Source of the DNA: JACCTI01 sp038237435
GTDB taxonomy: Bacteria > Verrucomicrobiota > Verrucomicrobiia > Chthoniobacterales > UBA10450
Direction of reading: 5' to 3'
NCBI GenBank assembly: GCA_038237435.1
Contig: JBBRYT010000002.1
Span: 1-64,000 of the forward strand
DNA: 64,000 nt
The notes under the pieces were generated by a model. The model did no database searches and had not been told where the DNA came from. It worked only from the letters and a program-made list of their open reading frames with translations. Position numbers and translations under genes: made by a program. Positions 17,089 through 25,292 of this stretch are shown piece after piece. Numbering within the stretch: position 1 is the stretch's first letter; every line of letters starts with the position of its first letter.

Positions 17089-17216
17089 TTAGGCCGCGGT
17101 TCGATCTGCAAAATATTGGAGTCCGGGCGCGTTGGTTTATTCCAGGCCGGCCCGGTATTCTGGCTGTGCTCGCCCGGAGCCGGAATAAAGTTCTCCCGCG
17201 CCCGCTCGCATAGCGA

Positions 17217-17927
17217 ATGAATTCCGCAGATCTAGAGCCGACGATCTCGATCATCATTCCCACCCTGGATGAGGCAGACTCGTTAGGCACAACCATCGCC
17301 GCGGCACGCTCCGACAATATTTCCTGCGAGATTCTGGTGGTCGACGCCGGCAGCTCCGATACGAGCGTCGCGATCGCCACGGCCGCGGGGGCGCGCGTGC
17401 TCAAGAGCCGGCGGCGGCAGCGCGCTCATCAACTGAATCTCGGCGCGATGCATGCGCGCGGCGCCGTCCTTCTTTTTCTCCACGCCGACACGCTTCTGCC
17501 GCGAGATGCTTTGCCGCTCATCGTTCGCGCGCTGGAAAATCGCGAGTGCGCTGGTGGTGCTTTCGCCCGGCGTTACGCTTCGGCCTCGCGGCTTCTGCGC
17601 GTGACCTGTTTTCTCGCGCTTTGCCGTAATCAATTGATCGGCTGGCATCTTGGGGATCAAGCCATGTTTGTCCGGCGCACCTCTTTTTTTCAGCTCGGGG
17701 GATTTCGCGAAGTCGATCGCTTCGAGGATCTCGATTTCTCGCGCCGCCTGCGAAGGTTTGGACGGAGTGTCACCTTGCGGCCGGCAGTCACTTCCTCTTC
17801 ACGACGGTTCGCCCGCTCCGGCCCGGCGAGCCGAACTTTTCTCGATTTCCTGCTCACGCTGCGTTACCTCGCACGCGGACTCCCGAGCACCGAGCCGGCC
17901 CGCCATCCACGCGATGTCCTGATATGA
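17217..17927 (+). CDS. family 2 glycosyltransferase, TIGR04283 type
   Basis: The 236-residue protein has the GT-A fold markers TISIIIPTLDEADSL, EILVVDAGSSDTS and FLHADTLLP (the metal-binding DxD-like acidic residue). Specific to the TIGR04283 group are RRRQRAHQLNLGA, GGAFARRY, HLGDQAMFVRR and FEDLDFSRRLRR. Members often sit near arsenosugar or thiol-redox genes. Here the stop overlaps the next gene, a MerA-like reductase. The donor and acceptor sugars are not evident. Confidence 0.82.
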   Translation: MNSADLEPTISIIIPTLDEADSLGTTIAAARSDNISCEILVVDAGSSDTSVAIATAAGARVLKSRRRQRAHQLNLGAMHARGAVLLFLHADTLLPRDALPLIVRALENRECAGGAFARRYASASRLLRVTCFLALCRNQLIGWHLGDQAMFVRRTSFFQLGGFREVDRFEDLDFSRRLRRFGRSVTLRPAVTSSSRRFARSGPASRTFLDFLLTLRYLARGLPSTEPARHPRDVLI

Positions 17928-19363
17928 AAACCGCGAAAGGGTCGGGCATCTATAACGCGGTTGTCATCGGCGCGGGCACAGCCGGGCTCGTGACCGCAGC
18001 CGGCACCGTCTCGTTAGGCGGACGCGTCGCCTTGATTGAGCGAAACAAAATGGGCGGCGATTGTTTGAACTTCGGCTGTGTCCCGAGCAAGGCGCTCATT
18101 TCCTCCGCGCGACTCGCGCAGCAAATGCGGGAAGCGTCGAAGTGGGGACTGCGGAATCAGGAACCGAACTTCGAGTTTGGCGAAGTGATGGAGCGAATGC
18201 GCGCGCGCCGCGCGAAGATCGCGCCTAACGATTCGCAGGAGCGCTTCGAGTCGTTAGGCGTAGATGTCTTTCGCGGGCAGGCCAGCTTCGTTTCCCCTCA
18301 GGAAGTCGAAGTCGATGGACAACGGCTGCGCGCACGTCACTTCGTAATCGCCACCGGCAGCCGCGCCATGATTCCCGAAATCGAAGGACTGGACGCTGTG
18401 CCGTTTTTCACCAACGAAACCATCTTCGACGAACTGAATGATCAGCCGGAGAGCATGATCGTGCTCGGCGGCGGACCGATCGGCTGCGAGCTCGGCCAGG
18501 CCTTCAGCCGGCTCGGAGTCAAAATCACGCTCGTGCAGAACCGCGATCAGCTCATGCCGCCGGAAGATCGCGACGTGGCCGAATTCATGACGGAGCGCTT
18601 CAAAGCGGAAGGCATCGACGTGCGCTTGAACGCGAAGACAACGCGCGCGCGCTTCGAGAATGGCAAAGTGATTCTGGGTACGAATTCGGGCGCGATCACC
18701 GCCGATGCTTTGCTGATCGCGGCCGGTCGCACGCCTAATCTCGAGCAACTAAATCTCAAGGCCGCAGGCGTGAAGTATAACAAGCACGGCGTGGAAGTGA
18801 ACGACTTCATGCAGACTTCGCAGGCGCACATCTACGCGGCGGGCGATTGCGCGAATCGCCTCAAGTTCACGCACACGGCGGACTTCACCGCGCGCGCGGT
18901 GGTGCGAAATATTCTCATGCCGCTGCAACTTCTGCGGCAGAAAATTGATTGCGCCATCGTGCCGTGGTGCACCTACACCGAACCGGAAGTGGCGCATGTC
19001 GGCCTCGGCGAAAAAGAAGCCGGTAAGCGCGGTGTTCCTTACGATCTTTTCGTGGTCAAGATGGAAGAGGTCGATCGCGCCGTGGTGGAAAGCGAAGAAG
19101 ACGGCTTCGCCAAAATTCTCATCGCGAAAGGCTCCGATAAAATTCTTGGCGCCACCATCGTTGCGCCGCACGCCGGTGATTTGCTGCACGAGTTTGTCCT
19201 GGCCATGAACGCCGGCGTCGGTCTCGGCAAAATCGCCAACATGATCCACGCCTACCCAACTTTCGCTGAGCTCGCGCGCAAAGCCGGCGACAAATACAAC
19301 AAGACGCGGCTAACGCCCTTCGCGAAGAAGCTCTTCGCCTGGCTCTATCGACGCGCACGCTAA
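17924..19363 (+). CDS. MerA/lipoamide-dehydrogenase-like FAD disulfide reductase
   Basis: The 479-residue protein has the FAD Rossmann motif VIGAGTAGLV at residues 14-23 and the redox-active pair Cys47/Cys52 in GGDCLNFGCVPSKAL. The NAD(P) motif is VLGGGPIGCELGQAFSRLG, and YAAGDCANRL binds FAD. The C-terminal dimer domain ends HAYPTFAELARKAGDKYNKTRLTP. The HMA domain and C-terminal Cys pair of true mercuric reductase are absent. The gene is followed 6 nt later by a TVP38/TMEM64 gene, a pairing seen widely. Motif copies at 18010, 18223 and 18251. Confidence 0.88.
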   Translation: MKTAKGSGIYNAVVIGAGTAGLVTAAGTVSLGGRVALIERNKMGGDCLNFGCVPSKALISSARLAQQMREASKWGLRNQEPNFEFGEVMERMRARRAKIAPNDSQERFESLGVDVFRGQASFVSPQEVEVDGQRLRARHFVIATGSRAMIPEIEGLDAVPFFTNETIFDELNDQPESMIVLGGGPIGCELGQAFSRLGVKITLVQNRDQLMPPEDRDVAEFMTERFKAEGIDVRLNAKTTRARFENGKVILGTNSGAITADALLIAAGRTPNLEQLNLKAAGVKYNKHGVEVNDFMQTSQAHIYAAGDCANRLKFTHTADFTARAVVRNILMPLQLLRQKIDCAIVPWCTYTEPEVAHVGLGEKEAGKRGVPYDLFVVKMEEVDRAVVESEEDGFAKILIAKGSDKILGATIVAPHAGDLLHEFVLAMNAGVGLGKIANMIHAYPTFAELARKAGDKYNKTRLTPFAKKLFAWLYRRAR

Positions 19364-19369
19364 AACCCT

Positions 19370-20068
19370 ATGAAGTTCCTGACAAAATATTGGAAATGGA
19401 TCGCCCTCGGGGTCGCCCTGATCGCGCTCTCCAGCGCGACCGTTTTTCTGCCGGTGAAGGATTGGGTCAAAGCCTTTAGCGATTGGGTGCAAACGCTCGG
19501 CGCACTCGGTGTCGTCTTATTCATTCTGGCCTATGCTCTGGCTACAGTCTTCTTTCTGCCGGGCTGGATTTTTACCGTCGCGGCGGGGTTAGTCTATGGC
19601 GTGATCGGTGGAACCGCCGTCGCACTAGCCGGCGCAATCCTTGGCTCGAGTCTGGCCTTTCTCTGCGGTCGCTATCTGGTGCGAAAGCGCGTGCACGCCG
19701 CCACCAAAGGTAACAAAAAATTCGTCGCCATCGACAAAGCCATCGGCGAACAAGGTTGGAAAATAGTTGGACTCTTACGGCTTAGTCCCCTCATTCCATT
19801 TAACCTAAGTAACTATTTCTACGGAGTAACCGCCGTCGGCTTCTGGCCCTACTTCGTCGCCTCCGCCGTCGGCATGCTGCCCGGCACCTTGCTCTACGCC
19901 TATCTGGGCGGGGCCGGCAAGGCCGGCCTAAGTGGTGGTGGCGGCAGCTCACCTCTTAAGTATGTCTTATTAGGCGTAGGTCTGCTCGCCACCATCGCCG
20001 TTACTATCTTTATCAGCCGGCTGGCTAAGAAAGCCCTGGGCCAAACCGGCGCCGCGAAAACGAAATAG
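19370..20068 (+). CDS. TVP38/TMEM64 (SNARE-associated/DedA-like) membrane protein
   Basis: The 232-residue protein has about six hydrophobic segments. The VTT-domain marks are FFLPGWIFTVAAGLVYGVIGGTAVALAGAILGSSLAFLCGRYL, LLRLSPLIPFNLSNYFYGVT and FVASAVGMLPGTLLYAYLG. DedA/VTT proteins act in lipid scrambling or flippase-like transport. It is cotranscribed with the preceding disulfide reductase, which recurs in many bacteria without an explained link. Confidence 0.88.
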   Translation: MKFLTKYWKWIALGVALIALSSATVFLPVKDWVKAFSDWVQTLGALGVVLFILAYALATVFFLPGWIFTVAAGLVYGVIGGTAVALAGAILGSSLAFLCGRYLVRKRVHAATKGNKKFVAIDKAIGEQGWKIVGLLRLSPLIPFNLSNYFYGVTAVGFWPYFVASAVGMLPGTLLYAYLGGAGKAGLSGGGGSSPLKYVLLGVGLLATIAVTIFISRLAKKALGQTGAAKTK

Positions 20069-20088
20069 CTAACTCATCCCTAACATAT

Positions 20089-20322
20089 GAATCTGCGACT
20101 AACCGCGTAGCCGGGTACGTCAACTTTGTCAGCAAACAACCTTACTTTGATAGCTATCACGGGGACACGTTTTTTACCATTGGCTAATACGACCAATACC
20201 GCTGGGGCTTGGACGGTGGGTGGGCCGCTTACTTCCGACCACAAGACCGCCTTTCGCTTTGGTTACCAGGGTGAAGAGTCGGGCAGCTACTACGACTTTG
20301 TCGATTATAGAACAGAGGGCTA
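20089..20322 (+). pseudogene. decayed fragment of a TonB-dependent receptor
   Basis: The first frame from 20089 reads ATNRVAGYVNFVSKQPYFDS and on through HGDTFFTIG, then a TAA where Ser is usual, then YDQYRWGLDGG. A shifted frame continues TVGGPLTSDHKTAFRFGYQG and EESGSYYDFV. These are consecutive pieces of the plug-to-barrel region of TonB-dependent siderophore receptors (PGGYVNFVTKKPYFD, then GSYDxYRxxLDxGGPL). The plug N-terminus and most of the barrel are missing. At least one stop and one frameshift make it a dead fragment. Confidence 0.65.
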
Positions 20323-20909
20323 GCGTGCCGTAATTGGTCCCGACGCCGACGGGATTGCCGCGCAACGTCCGATGATCATGCACTTCGATTTCGGTATAAA
20401 GCAATCCATGTCGAGATAAATGATTGGCGCGCGGTTTTGCTCCTCCCTCGACGCGGAAAAATCGTTCTAGGCTCCGTTGGTGTCCGATCAGTCGCCGGCG
20501 CCACCGTCGTCCGTCCTGAACTTAAAGATGTAAAGCAGCTACTGAACAAAGATTACCCGATATTCGCGGTAGTTCCACCTATGAATGCTATCAGCACGCC
20601 ATCGTCGAGATGGAAATCTGGACAAAACCGGTGAAGTGTCCAAGCGCATCTATTAAGCCTATTAGGCCATGCGTTATTTACGATGGAGCCGGCTATCCGG
20701 CTTGAACCGCTGACCTGCTGATTACAAATCAATAGGCTTGAGTCTGTTTTCCGAATCGCCGACCCAATCGAAAGTCAAAACGCCTTGAAATCTGTTGTCA
20801 TTTAGAATGCGTTTTCGTGCTATTTGGTGCGTTTCAGTGCACATCTGCGCTTTTCCATTTTGGCGGCGTAACCCATTCCTGTGCCTCAACTTCGAGGGAA
20901 ATAAGGACG
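20323..20909. other. gene-poor decayed region between receptor relic and tRNA-Lys
   Basis: These 587 bases hold only short open frames with no recognisable motif. Examples are 20437-20634 on the + strand and antisense frames of the tRNA. They may be further remains of the receptor gene or its neighbours, since the region is lower in GC than the surrounding genes by eye. I see no repeat, hairpin or RNA gene in it apart from the tRNA that follows. Confidence 0.5.
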
Positions 20910-20981
20910 TGGGTTGGGCGGGACTCGAACCCGCAACCAACGCCTTAAAAGGGCGCTGCTCTACCATTGAGCTACCAACCC
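20910..20981 (-). tRNA. tRNA-Lys (anticodon UUU)
   Basis: Read on the minus strand, the acceptor arm GGGTTGG pairs with CCAACCC. The D arm is GCTC-loop-GAGC-like, and the anticodon stem is GCGCC/GGCGT around loop CTTTTAA (anticodon TTT). The T arm is GCGGG-TTCGAGT-CCCGC. The discriminator is A and CCA is not encoded. All arms pair, so the gene looks functional. Confidence 0.95.
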
Positions 20982-21029
20982 GTGCGGAGAGTCATCGTTT
21001 TAGTCTAGTTCACAAACGGGCGCAAGCGG

Positions 21030-21707
21030 CTACAGGACCTCGAGAAGATCGCGCAGCGAATTCCGCGGCCGCTCCAGTTTGAAAACGCGCAGGCCGCTTG
21101 CTTCCGCTCCTTGCCAATCGTTCACCGGATCGTCGCCCACATGCAACGACTCGTTAGGCAAAACGTCCGCTAGTTCGAGAGCTCGGCGAAAAATCAGCGG
21201 GTCGGGTTTGTCGGCGCCGACTTCACTTGAGATGATGACCTCGGAAAAATATTTCGAGATGCCGAGCTGTTCCAGGATCATGCGCAACCGGCCGTCGAAA
21301 TTGGAAACGACGCCAAGTCGAAATCGTCCGTGGAGTCGCTCGAGAACCGCCACCACCTCCGGATAGAGGGCCCACACGCCCGCTTCCGCAAAATGTTCGT
21401 AGGCCACTTCGAAAAAAATATCGCGATCCAGTTCCTGCGTTGCTGGGGCAACCTGCTCGAAAACGCGATCGACTAATTCTCGCCACCAATCTTTGTCGTC
21501 GTCTTCGCGCGGTTGACCAGTCGTTAGGCGCGGCGGCATTTCTTTCCAGACGCGGGCGAAAGCACGATCAAGCGCGGAGGCGTCGAGTTCCAATCCGACC
21601 CCCTTCCCTACGAGCTCATAATGGTAACCAACGCTTTGGGGAAGATGAAAAAGCGTCCCCGCGCCGTCGAACAGGATCAGCTTCACCGATGCGGCCACGT
21701 TGGACAT
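21030..21707 (-). CDS. HAD-superfamily hydrolase
   Basis: The start at ATG 21707 gives 225 residues. HAD motif I appears as LILFDGAGTLF near residue 11, motif II as LGVVSNFDGR, motif III Lys in GADKPDPLIF and motif IV as HVGDDPVNDWQGA. The second Asp of motif I (DxD) is replaced by Ala, as in some DREG-2-like and dehalogenase-like members, so ordinary phosphatase chemistry is uncertain. It is divergent from the AsnC-like gene starting at 21739, leaving about 31 nt between the starts. Motif copies at 21150 and 21521. Confidence 0.85.
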   Translation of the reverse strand: MSNVAASVKLILFDGAGTLFHLPQSVGYHYELVGKGVGLELDASALDRAFARVWKEMPPRLTTGQPREDDDKDWWRELVDRVFEQVAPATQELDRDIFFEVAYEHFAEAGVWALYPEVVAVLERLHGRFRLGVVSNFDGRLRMILEQLGISKYFSEVIISSEVGADKPDPLIFRRALELADVLPNESLHVGDDPVNDWQGAEASGLRVFKLERPRNSLRDLLEVL

Positions 21708-21738
21708 TCGACTCAGGGCCGCTCTTATTAAAGCCCGC

Positions 21739-22845
21739 ATGCTCCCCGTCGAACACAACGATCCGGTGAACGAAAAAATTCTCGCGATTTCCGAGGACAA
21801 AATTGACGGCTTTGTCCGTGAACCATTCGAAGAAATCGCGCGCCGTTGCGGCCTAACGAGCGACATAGTCATGGCACGCATTGCCGCCATGTTGCGTGCC
21901 GGCACCGTACGGCGCGTTCGCCAGACGCTGCTCGCGACTAATTTAGCCGATGGCGCGCTCGTCGCCTGGAAAGTCGCGCCGGAAAAAATCGACGACGCGT
22001 TCGATTACATGTTTCAACAAGATCCGTTTTCCGGTCACGTCGTTTTGCGTTCGACCGACAGCGTGACCGCGGGCTCGGAGTACAAACTGTGGACGACGCT
22101 AAAAGTGCCGCACGGATTTTCGCTGCAACATCATGGCGAAATCCTCGCGCAAAAGGTCGGTGCGGAAACTTTTCGTCTCATGCCGGCCAAAGGGATTTTT
22201 ACTCTCGGCGTTGGACACGTGCGTCGAAAATCCATCGAACCGGGAAGCAAAGCCAACGAGCCCGCGCACATGAACGAAGTGCACGTCGCAAAATTGAATG
22301 AGCAGGAATGGAATGTCCTGCTCGCGCTAAAGCGCGAATTTGCCGCGGAAGAGATTCAAGCGACGCCGTGGCGCGCGCGCGCGGCGGAGGCGGGCGTTCC
22401 GCTCGAGGAATTTTATCGCATCGCCGAATCGCTCAATGGTCGCAAAGTCATCGGGCGTTTCTCCACTTTTCTCGAGCACGTCAAGCCTTCGGCGGGCGGG
22501 GTGCGGGTGACGCGTTTCAACGCGCTTTTTCATTGGGCCGTTCCGCCAGGCCGTGAAGTCGAGGCCGGCGGTGAAGTCGGACGACATCACATTTTGACCC
22601 ACTGCTATTGGCGTGAGGCCGGTCCCGAATTCAAAAACGTCAATATCATGGCGGTCGCGCACGGGACCGATAAAGCGCTGCTTCTCGAACACAAAAGTGC
22701 GATCGATCAGCATCTCATTGCCTGCGGAATTCCCGTTTCCTACACCAACGTTTTCTGGGGCGGTCGCAGCGAAATCAAACCTTCGGAGATTTCGCCGCAA
22801 ATTTATCGGACATGGCTGGCCGACATGACCGCGCGCGCCGCCTAA
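21739..22845 (+). CDS. tandem Lrp/AsnC-like protein resembling siroheme decarboxylase AhbA-AhbB
   Basis: I chose ATG 21739; an upstream ATG at 21700 would overlap the divergent HAD gene start. The 368-residue product looks like two copies of the Lrp/AsnC fold. The first has the winged helix FVREPFEEIARRCGLTSDIVMARIAAMLRAGTVRRV; the second has LLALKREFAAEEIQATPW and ending HCYWREAGPEFKNVNIMAVAHG. The Tyr/His-rich close before NIMAVAHG recalls the NLYTMIHG segment of siroheme decarboxylases. No heme d1 or alternative heme genes are nearby, so the activity is inferred. Its TAA stop lies in a motif copy 3 nt before trpD. Confidence 0.62.
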   Translation: MLPVEHNDPVNEKILAISEDKIDGFVREPFEEIARRCGLTSDIVMARIAAMLRAGTVRRVRQTLLATNLADGALVAWKVAPEKIDDAFDYMFQQDPFSGHVVLRSTDSVTAGSEYKLWTTLKVPHGFSLQHHGEILAQKVGAETFRLMPAKGIFTLGVGHVRRKSIEPGSKANEPAHMNEVHVAKLNEQEWNVLLALKREFAAEEIQATPWRARAAEAGVPLEEFYRIAESLNGRKVIGRFSTFLEHVKPSAGGVRVTRFNALFHWAVPPGREVEAGGEVGRHHILTHCYWREAGPEFKNVNIMAVAHGTDKALLLEHKSAIDQHLIACGIPVSYTNVFWGGRSEIKPSEISPQIYRTWLADMTARAA

Positions 22846-22848
22846 CGA

Positions 22849-23883
22849 ATGAAAGCGTTGATCGAAAAGCTCAAGCTCGAGATGGATCTGAACGCGAAGG
22901 ATGTGGCGGTCGCTATGACGCTCCTGCTTTCGGAAACTTCTGACGCGCAGGAGAAGGCAGAATTTCTTCGACTGCTGCACAAGAAAGGTGAGACGGCCGA
23001 AGAGATTGCCGCCTTTGTGGATCAATTGGTCGATCGCGCAATCGATCCCCAAATTGATCCGGCAACTCTTTCCGGGCCGATGATCGATGTCTGCGGCACC
23101 GGGGGTTCCGGTCAAAACCTGTTCAATATTTCCACTACGATCATGTTTATCCTCGCAGCCGGCGGCGCGGTGGTGGTCAAACATGGCAACCGCAATGTCA
23201 CCTCGTGCTGTGGCAGTGCCGATGTGCTCGAAGCGCTCGGGGTTCGTTTGATTTGGGAACCGACGGACTTGAAAGAATGCGTGCAACGTCACGGGATCGG
23301 TTTCATTTTTGCGCGACACTATCATCCGGCTTTTCGCGCACTCGCGGAAATGCGCGCGCAATTGGCCCGCACCAAAGTGCGGACGATTTTTAATCTGCTC
23401 GGGCCGCTCCTGAATCCGGCGCGGCCCGCGCGGCAATTGATTGGCGTTTATGCGCCTCGCCTAACGAGTGTTTTTGGTGAAGTTTTGCGACGACTCAAGA
23501 GCGAGCGTGCCTGGATCGTGCACGGCACGACCGACAACGGCGGGGTGGATGACATCTCCACCGGCGGTTCAACTACTCTGACGGAATTGCGGGATGGACG
23601 TGTCTCATCTGCCATCGTCGATTGCCGTTGGTTGGGTGTGGCGCAATCTTCGGTGGACGATTTGCGCGGCGGAGATGCAGCCGCCAATGCGAAAACGCTG
23701 CAGGAAATTTTGAGCGGCGAACAAGGCGCGAAGCGCGATCTGGCGGTTGTTAATGCCGCGGGCGGATTTGTCGTTTCCGGGCTGGCGCGAGATTTGTCTG
23801 AAGGAATTTCGCTCGCCAAAGAACAAATCGACAGCGGCCGAGCCTTAAAAAAACTGCGCGCTCTGCAAGATTACGGCGCGTAA
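22849..23883 (+). CDS. trpD: anthranilate phosphoribosyltransferase
   Basis: The 344-residue length is normal for TrpD. The phosphoribosyl pyrophosphate loop DVCGTGGSGQNLFNIST and the KHGNRNVTSCCGSADVLEALG segment are conserved. HHPAFR-like YHPAFRAL and RTIFNLLGPLLNPA bind anthranilate. The enzyme makes phosphoribosyl-anthranilate, step two of tryptophan synthesis. No other trp gene is in the window. It starts 3 nt after the AsnC-like gene and overlaps the convergent birA end by 13 nt. Confidence 0.95.
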   Translation: MKALIEKLKLEMDLNAKDVAVAMTLLLSETSDAQEKAEFLRLLHKKGETAEEIAAFVDQLVDRAIDPQIDPATLSGPMIDVCGTGGSGQNLFNISTTIMFILAAGGAVVVKHGNRNVTSCCGSADVLEALGVRLIWEPTDLKECVQRHGIGFIFARHYHPAFRALAEMRAQLARTKVRTIFNLLGPLLNPARPARQLIGVYAPRLTSVFGEVLRRLKSERAWIVHGTTDNGGVDDISTGGSTTLTELRDGRVSSAIVDCRWLGVAQSSVDDLRGGDAAANAKTLQEILSGEQGAKRDLAVVNAAGGFVVSGLARDLSEGISLAKEQIDSGRALKKLRALQDYGA

Positions 23884-24449
23884 GTTTCGTCGAGCCGAGA
23901 TAACAAAGCGACGGCGAGCGCCTGCCGATCGATTTGTCCGCCCGCTAATATCGCGATTGACGTGGCCTTCGCCCGCAGGCCGCTCGGAAAATCTTCCGCA
24001 CTTTGGTTGACGTTGATCCCAAGACCCAGAATTCCAAGGTGAGAATTTGGCACGGCACGCATTTCCAACAAAACGCCGGCAACTTTTTGTCCTTCGACAT
24101 AGACGTCGTTCGGCGACTTTACTTTGGCGCCTAACGAGTAGTTCGCGCGCAGAGTCTGCGCGACGCTCTCGGCAGCCCAGCTAGTGAGGCGCGGTGATTG
24201 TTCCGGCGTTAGCTGCGGTTGCAATAGAATGGAAAACCATAAACCCTTTTCGGGGGCCGATTCCCAGCGATTGCCGTGTTGCCCGCGTCCAGCGGTTTGT
24301 CGTTCCGCGAAAACCACCAGGCCGTCCGCGCTTTCCGCCGACATTTGCCAGACGACGTCATTCGTCGAAGTCGCCTCTTCCAGAACGATAATCCGATTAC
24401 CAATGAGTCGATTTCCCAACGCCGCGCGCAGCGCTTCAGCCTGCAGCAT
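23871..24449 (-). CDS. birA: biotin--protein ligase, short form without repressor domain
   Basis: The 192-residue product has the catalytic loop GRGQHGNRW (residues about 54-62), EEATSTNDV at the start, KSPNDVYVEGQKVAGVLLEM and GLGINVNQ. These bind biotinyl-AMP and transfer biotin to the BCCP of acetyl-CoA carboxylase. No N-terminal helix-turn-helix is present and the C-terminal SH3-like domain is short or missing, so it should not act as a repressor. It overlaps nadC by 14 nt. Confidence 0.9.
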   Translation of the reverse strand: MLQAEALRAALGNRLIGNRIIVLEEATSTNDVVWQMSAESADGLVVFAERQTAGRGQHGNRWESAPEKGLWFSILLQPQLTPEQSPRLTSWAAESVAQTLRANYSLGAKVKSPNDVYVEGQKVAGVLLEMRAVPNSHLGILGLGINVNQSAEDFPSGLRAKATSIAILAGGQIDRQALAVALLSRLDETYAP

Positions 24450-25290
24450 GGTTCAGGTCTAACGAGAGGTCGATCGCGCGGGCAGAGTGGGTCAGCGCGC
24501 CGACGGAAACATAATCGACACCGCTGCCCGCGACTTGCCGGATATTTTTCAACGTCACGCCGCCACTGGCTTCAAATTTCACGCCTTTCTTTTTGCCCAG
24601 CGCGACCGCTTCGCGCATTTCCGCCGGCGGCATGTTGTCGAGCAAGATGACGTCGATGCCTTCCATCTCTAAAAACGTACGCACCTGTTCCAGACGATCT
24701 GCTTCCACTTCGATGCGCATTCCAGGATGTGTCTGCCGCACTTTTTGGATCGCCGCCGCCAGTCCGTTAAATCCATTCGCGGTGGTGAGATGATTGTCCT
24801 TCACCAACACCATGTCATAGAGGCCAAAGCGATGATTGACTCCACCGCCGGCTACGACCGCGCCTTTTTCCAGCGCGCGTAAACCCGGGGTTGTCTTGCG
24901 CGTATCGAGAATTTTCGCTTTTGAGCGAACGCCCATCCCCTCAACGAACTGGCGCGTGAGCGTAGCGATGCCGCAGAGACGTTGCAGGAAATTTAGCGCC
25001 ACGCGTTCGGCGGTCAGAATCGAGCGAGCCGAGCCGTCGATTTCCATGATGGTCTCGCCGCCGCTCAGCGAGGTGCCGTCCGGCTGCGTAATCTTGATCT
25101 GCAACTGCGGATCAACTCGCCGAAAAACTTCCGCGGCGGTTTCCGTTCCAGCCACGATCGCGCGTTCATACGCGACGATTCGCCCGCAAGCCTGAAGGTC
25201 CGCCGGAACGAAATGTTCGGAGGTAATGTCGCCCGTGCCGATGTCTTCAGACAAAGCGAGGCCGATTGGGTCTAACGAGTGGTTCTCCAT
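24436..25290 (-). CDS. nadC: nicotinate-nucleotide pyrophosphorylase (carboxylating)
   Basis: I placed the start at ATG 25290 (MENHSLDPIGLALSEDIGTGDITSE), giving 284 residues, usual for NadC. ERVALNFLQRLCGIATLTR, KILDTRKTTPGLRALEKGAVVAGGGVNHRFGLYDMVLVKDNH and EVEADRLEQV are the quinolinate and PRPP binding segments. It converts quinolinate to nicotinate mononucleotide in NAD synthesis. nadA and nadB are not in the window. A variant motif (GTCTAACGAG) lies just inside each end. Confidence 0.95.
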   Translation of the reverse strand: MENHSLDPIGLALSEDIGTGDITSEHFVPADLQACGRIVAYERAIVAGTETAAEVFRRVDPQLQIKITQPDGTSLSGGETIMEIDGSARSILTAERVALNFLQRLCGIATLTRQFVEGMGVRSKAKILDTRKTTPGLRALEKGAVVAGGGVNHRFGLYDMVLVKDNHLTTANGFNGLAAAIQKVRQTHPGMRIEVEADRLEQVRTFLEMEGIDVILLDNMPPAEMREAVALGKKKGVKFEASGGVTLKNIRQVAGSGVDYVSVGALTHSARAIDLSLDLNHAAG

Positions 25291-25292
25291 GA

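Noticed and set aside
20722..20967. 81-residue minus-strand frame reading through tRNA-Lys
   Set aside because: Its N-terminus (MVEQRPFKALVAGSSPAQPT) is simply the translated tRNA gene.
22327..23436. 369-residue open frame on the minus strand
   Set aside because: Antisense to the AsnC-like gene and trpD, both with clear motifs; a shadow of GC-rich codon use.
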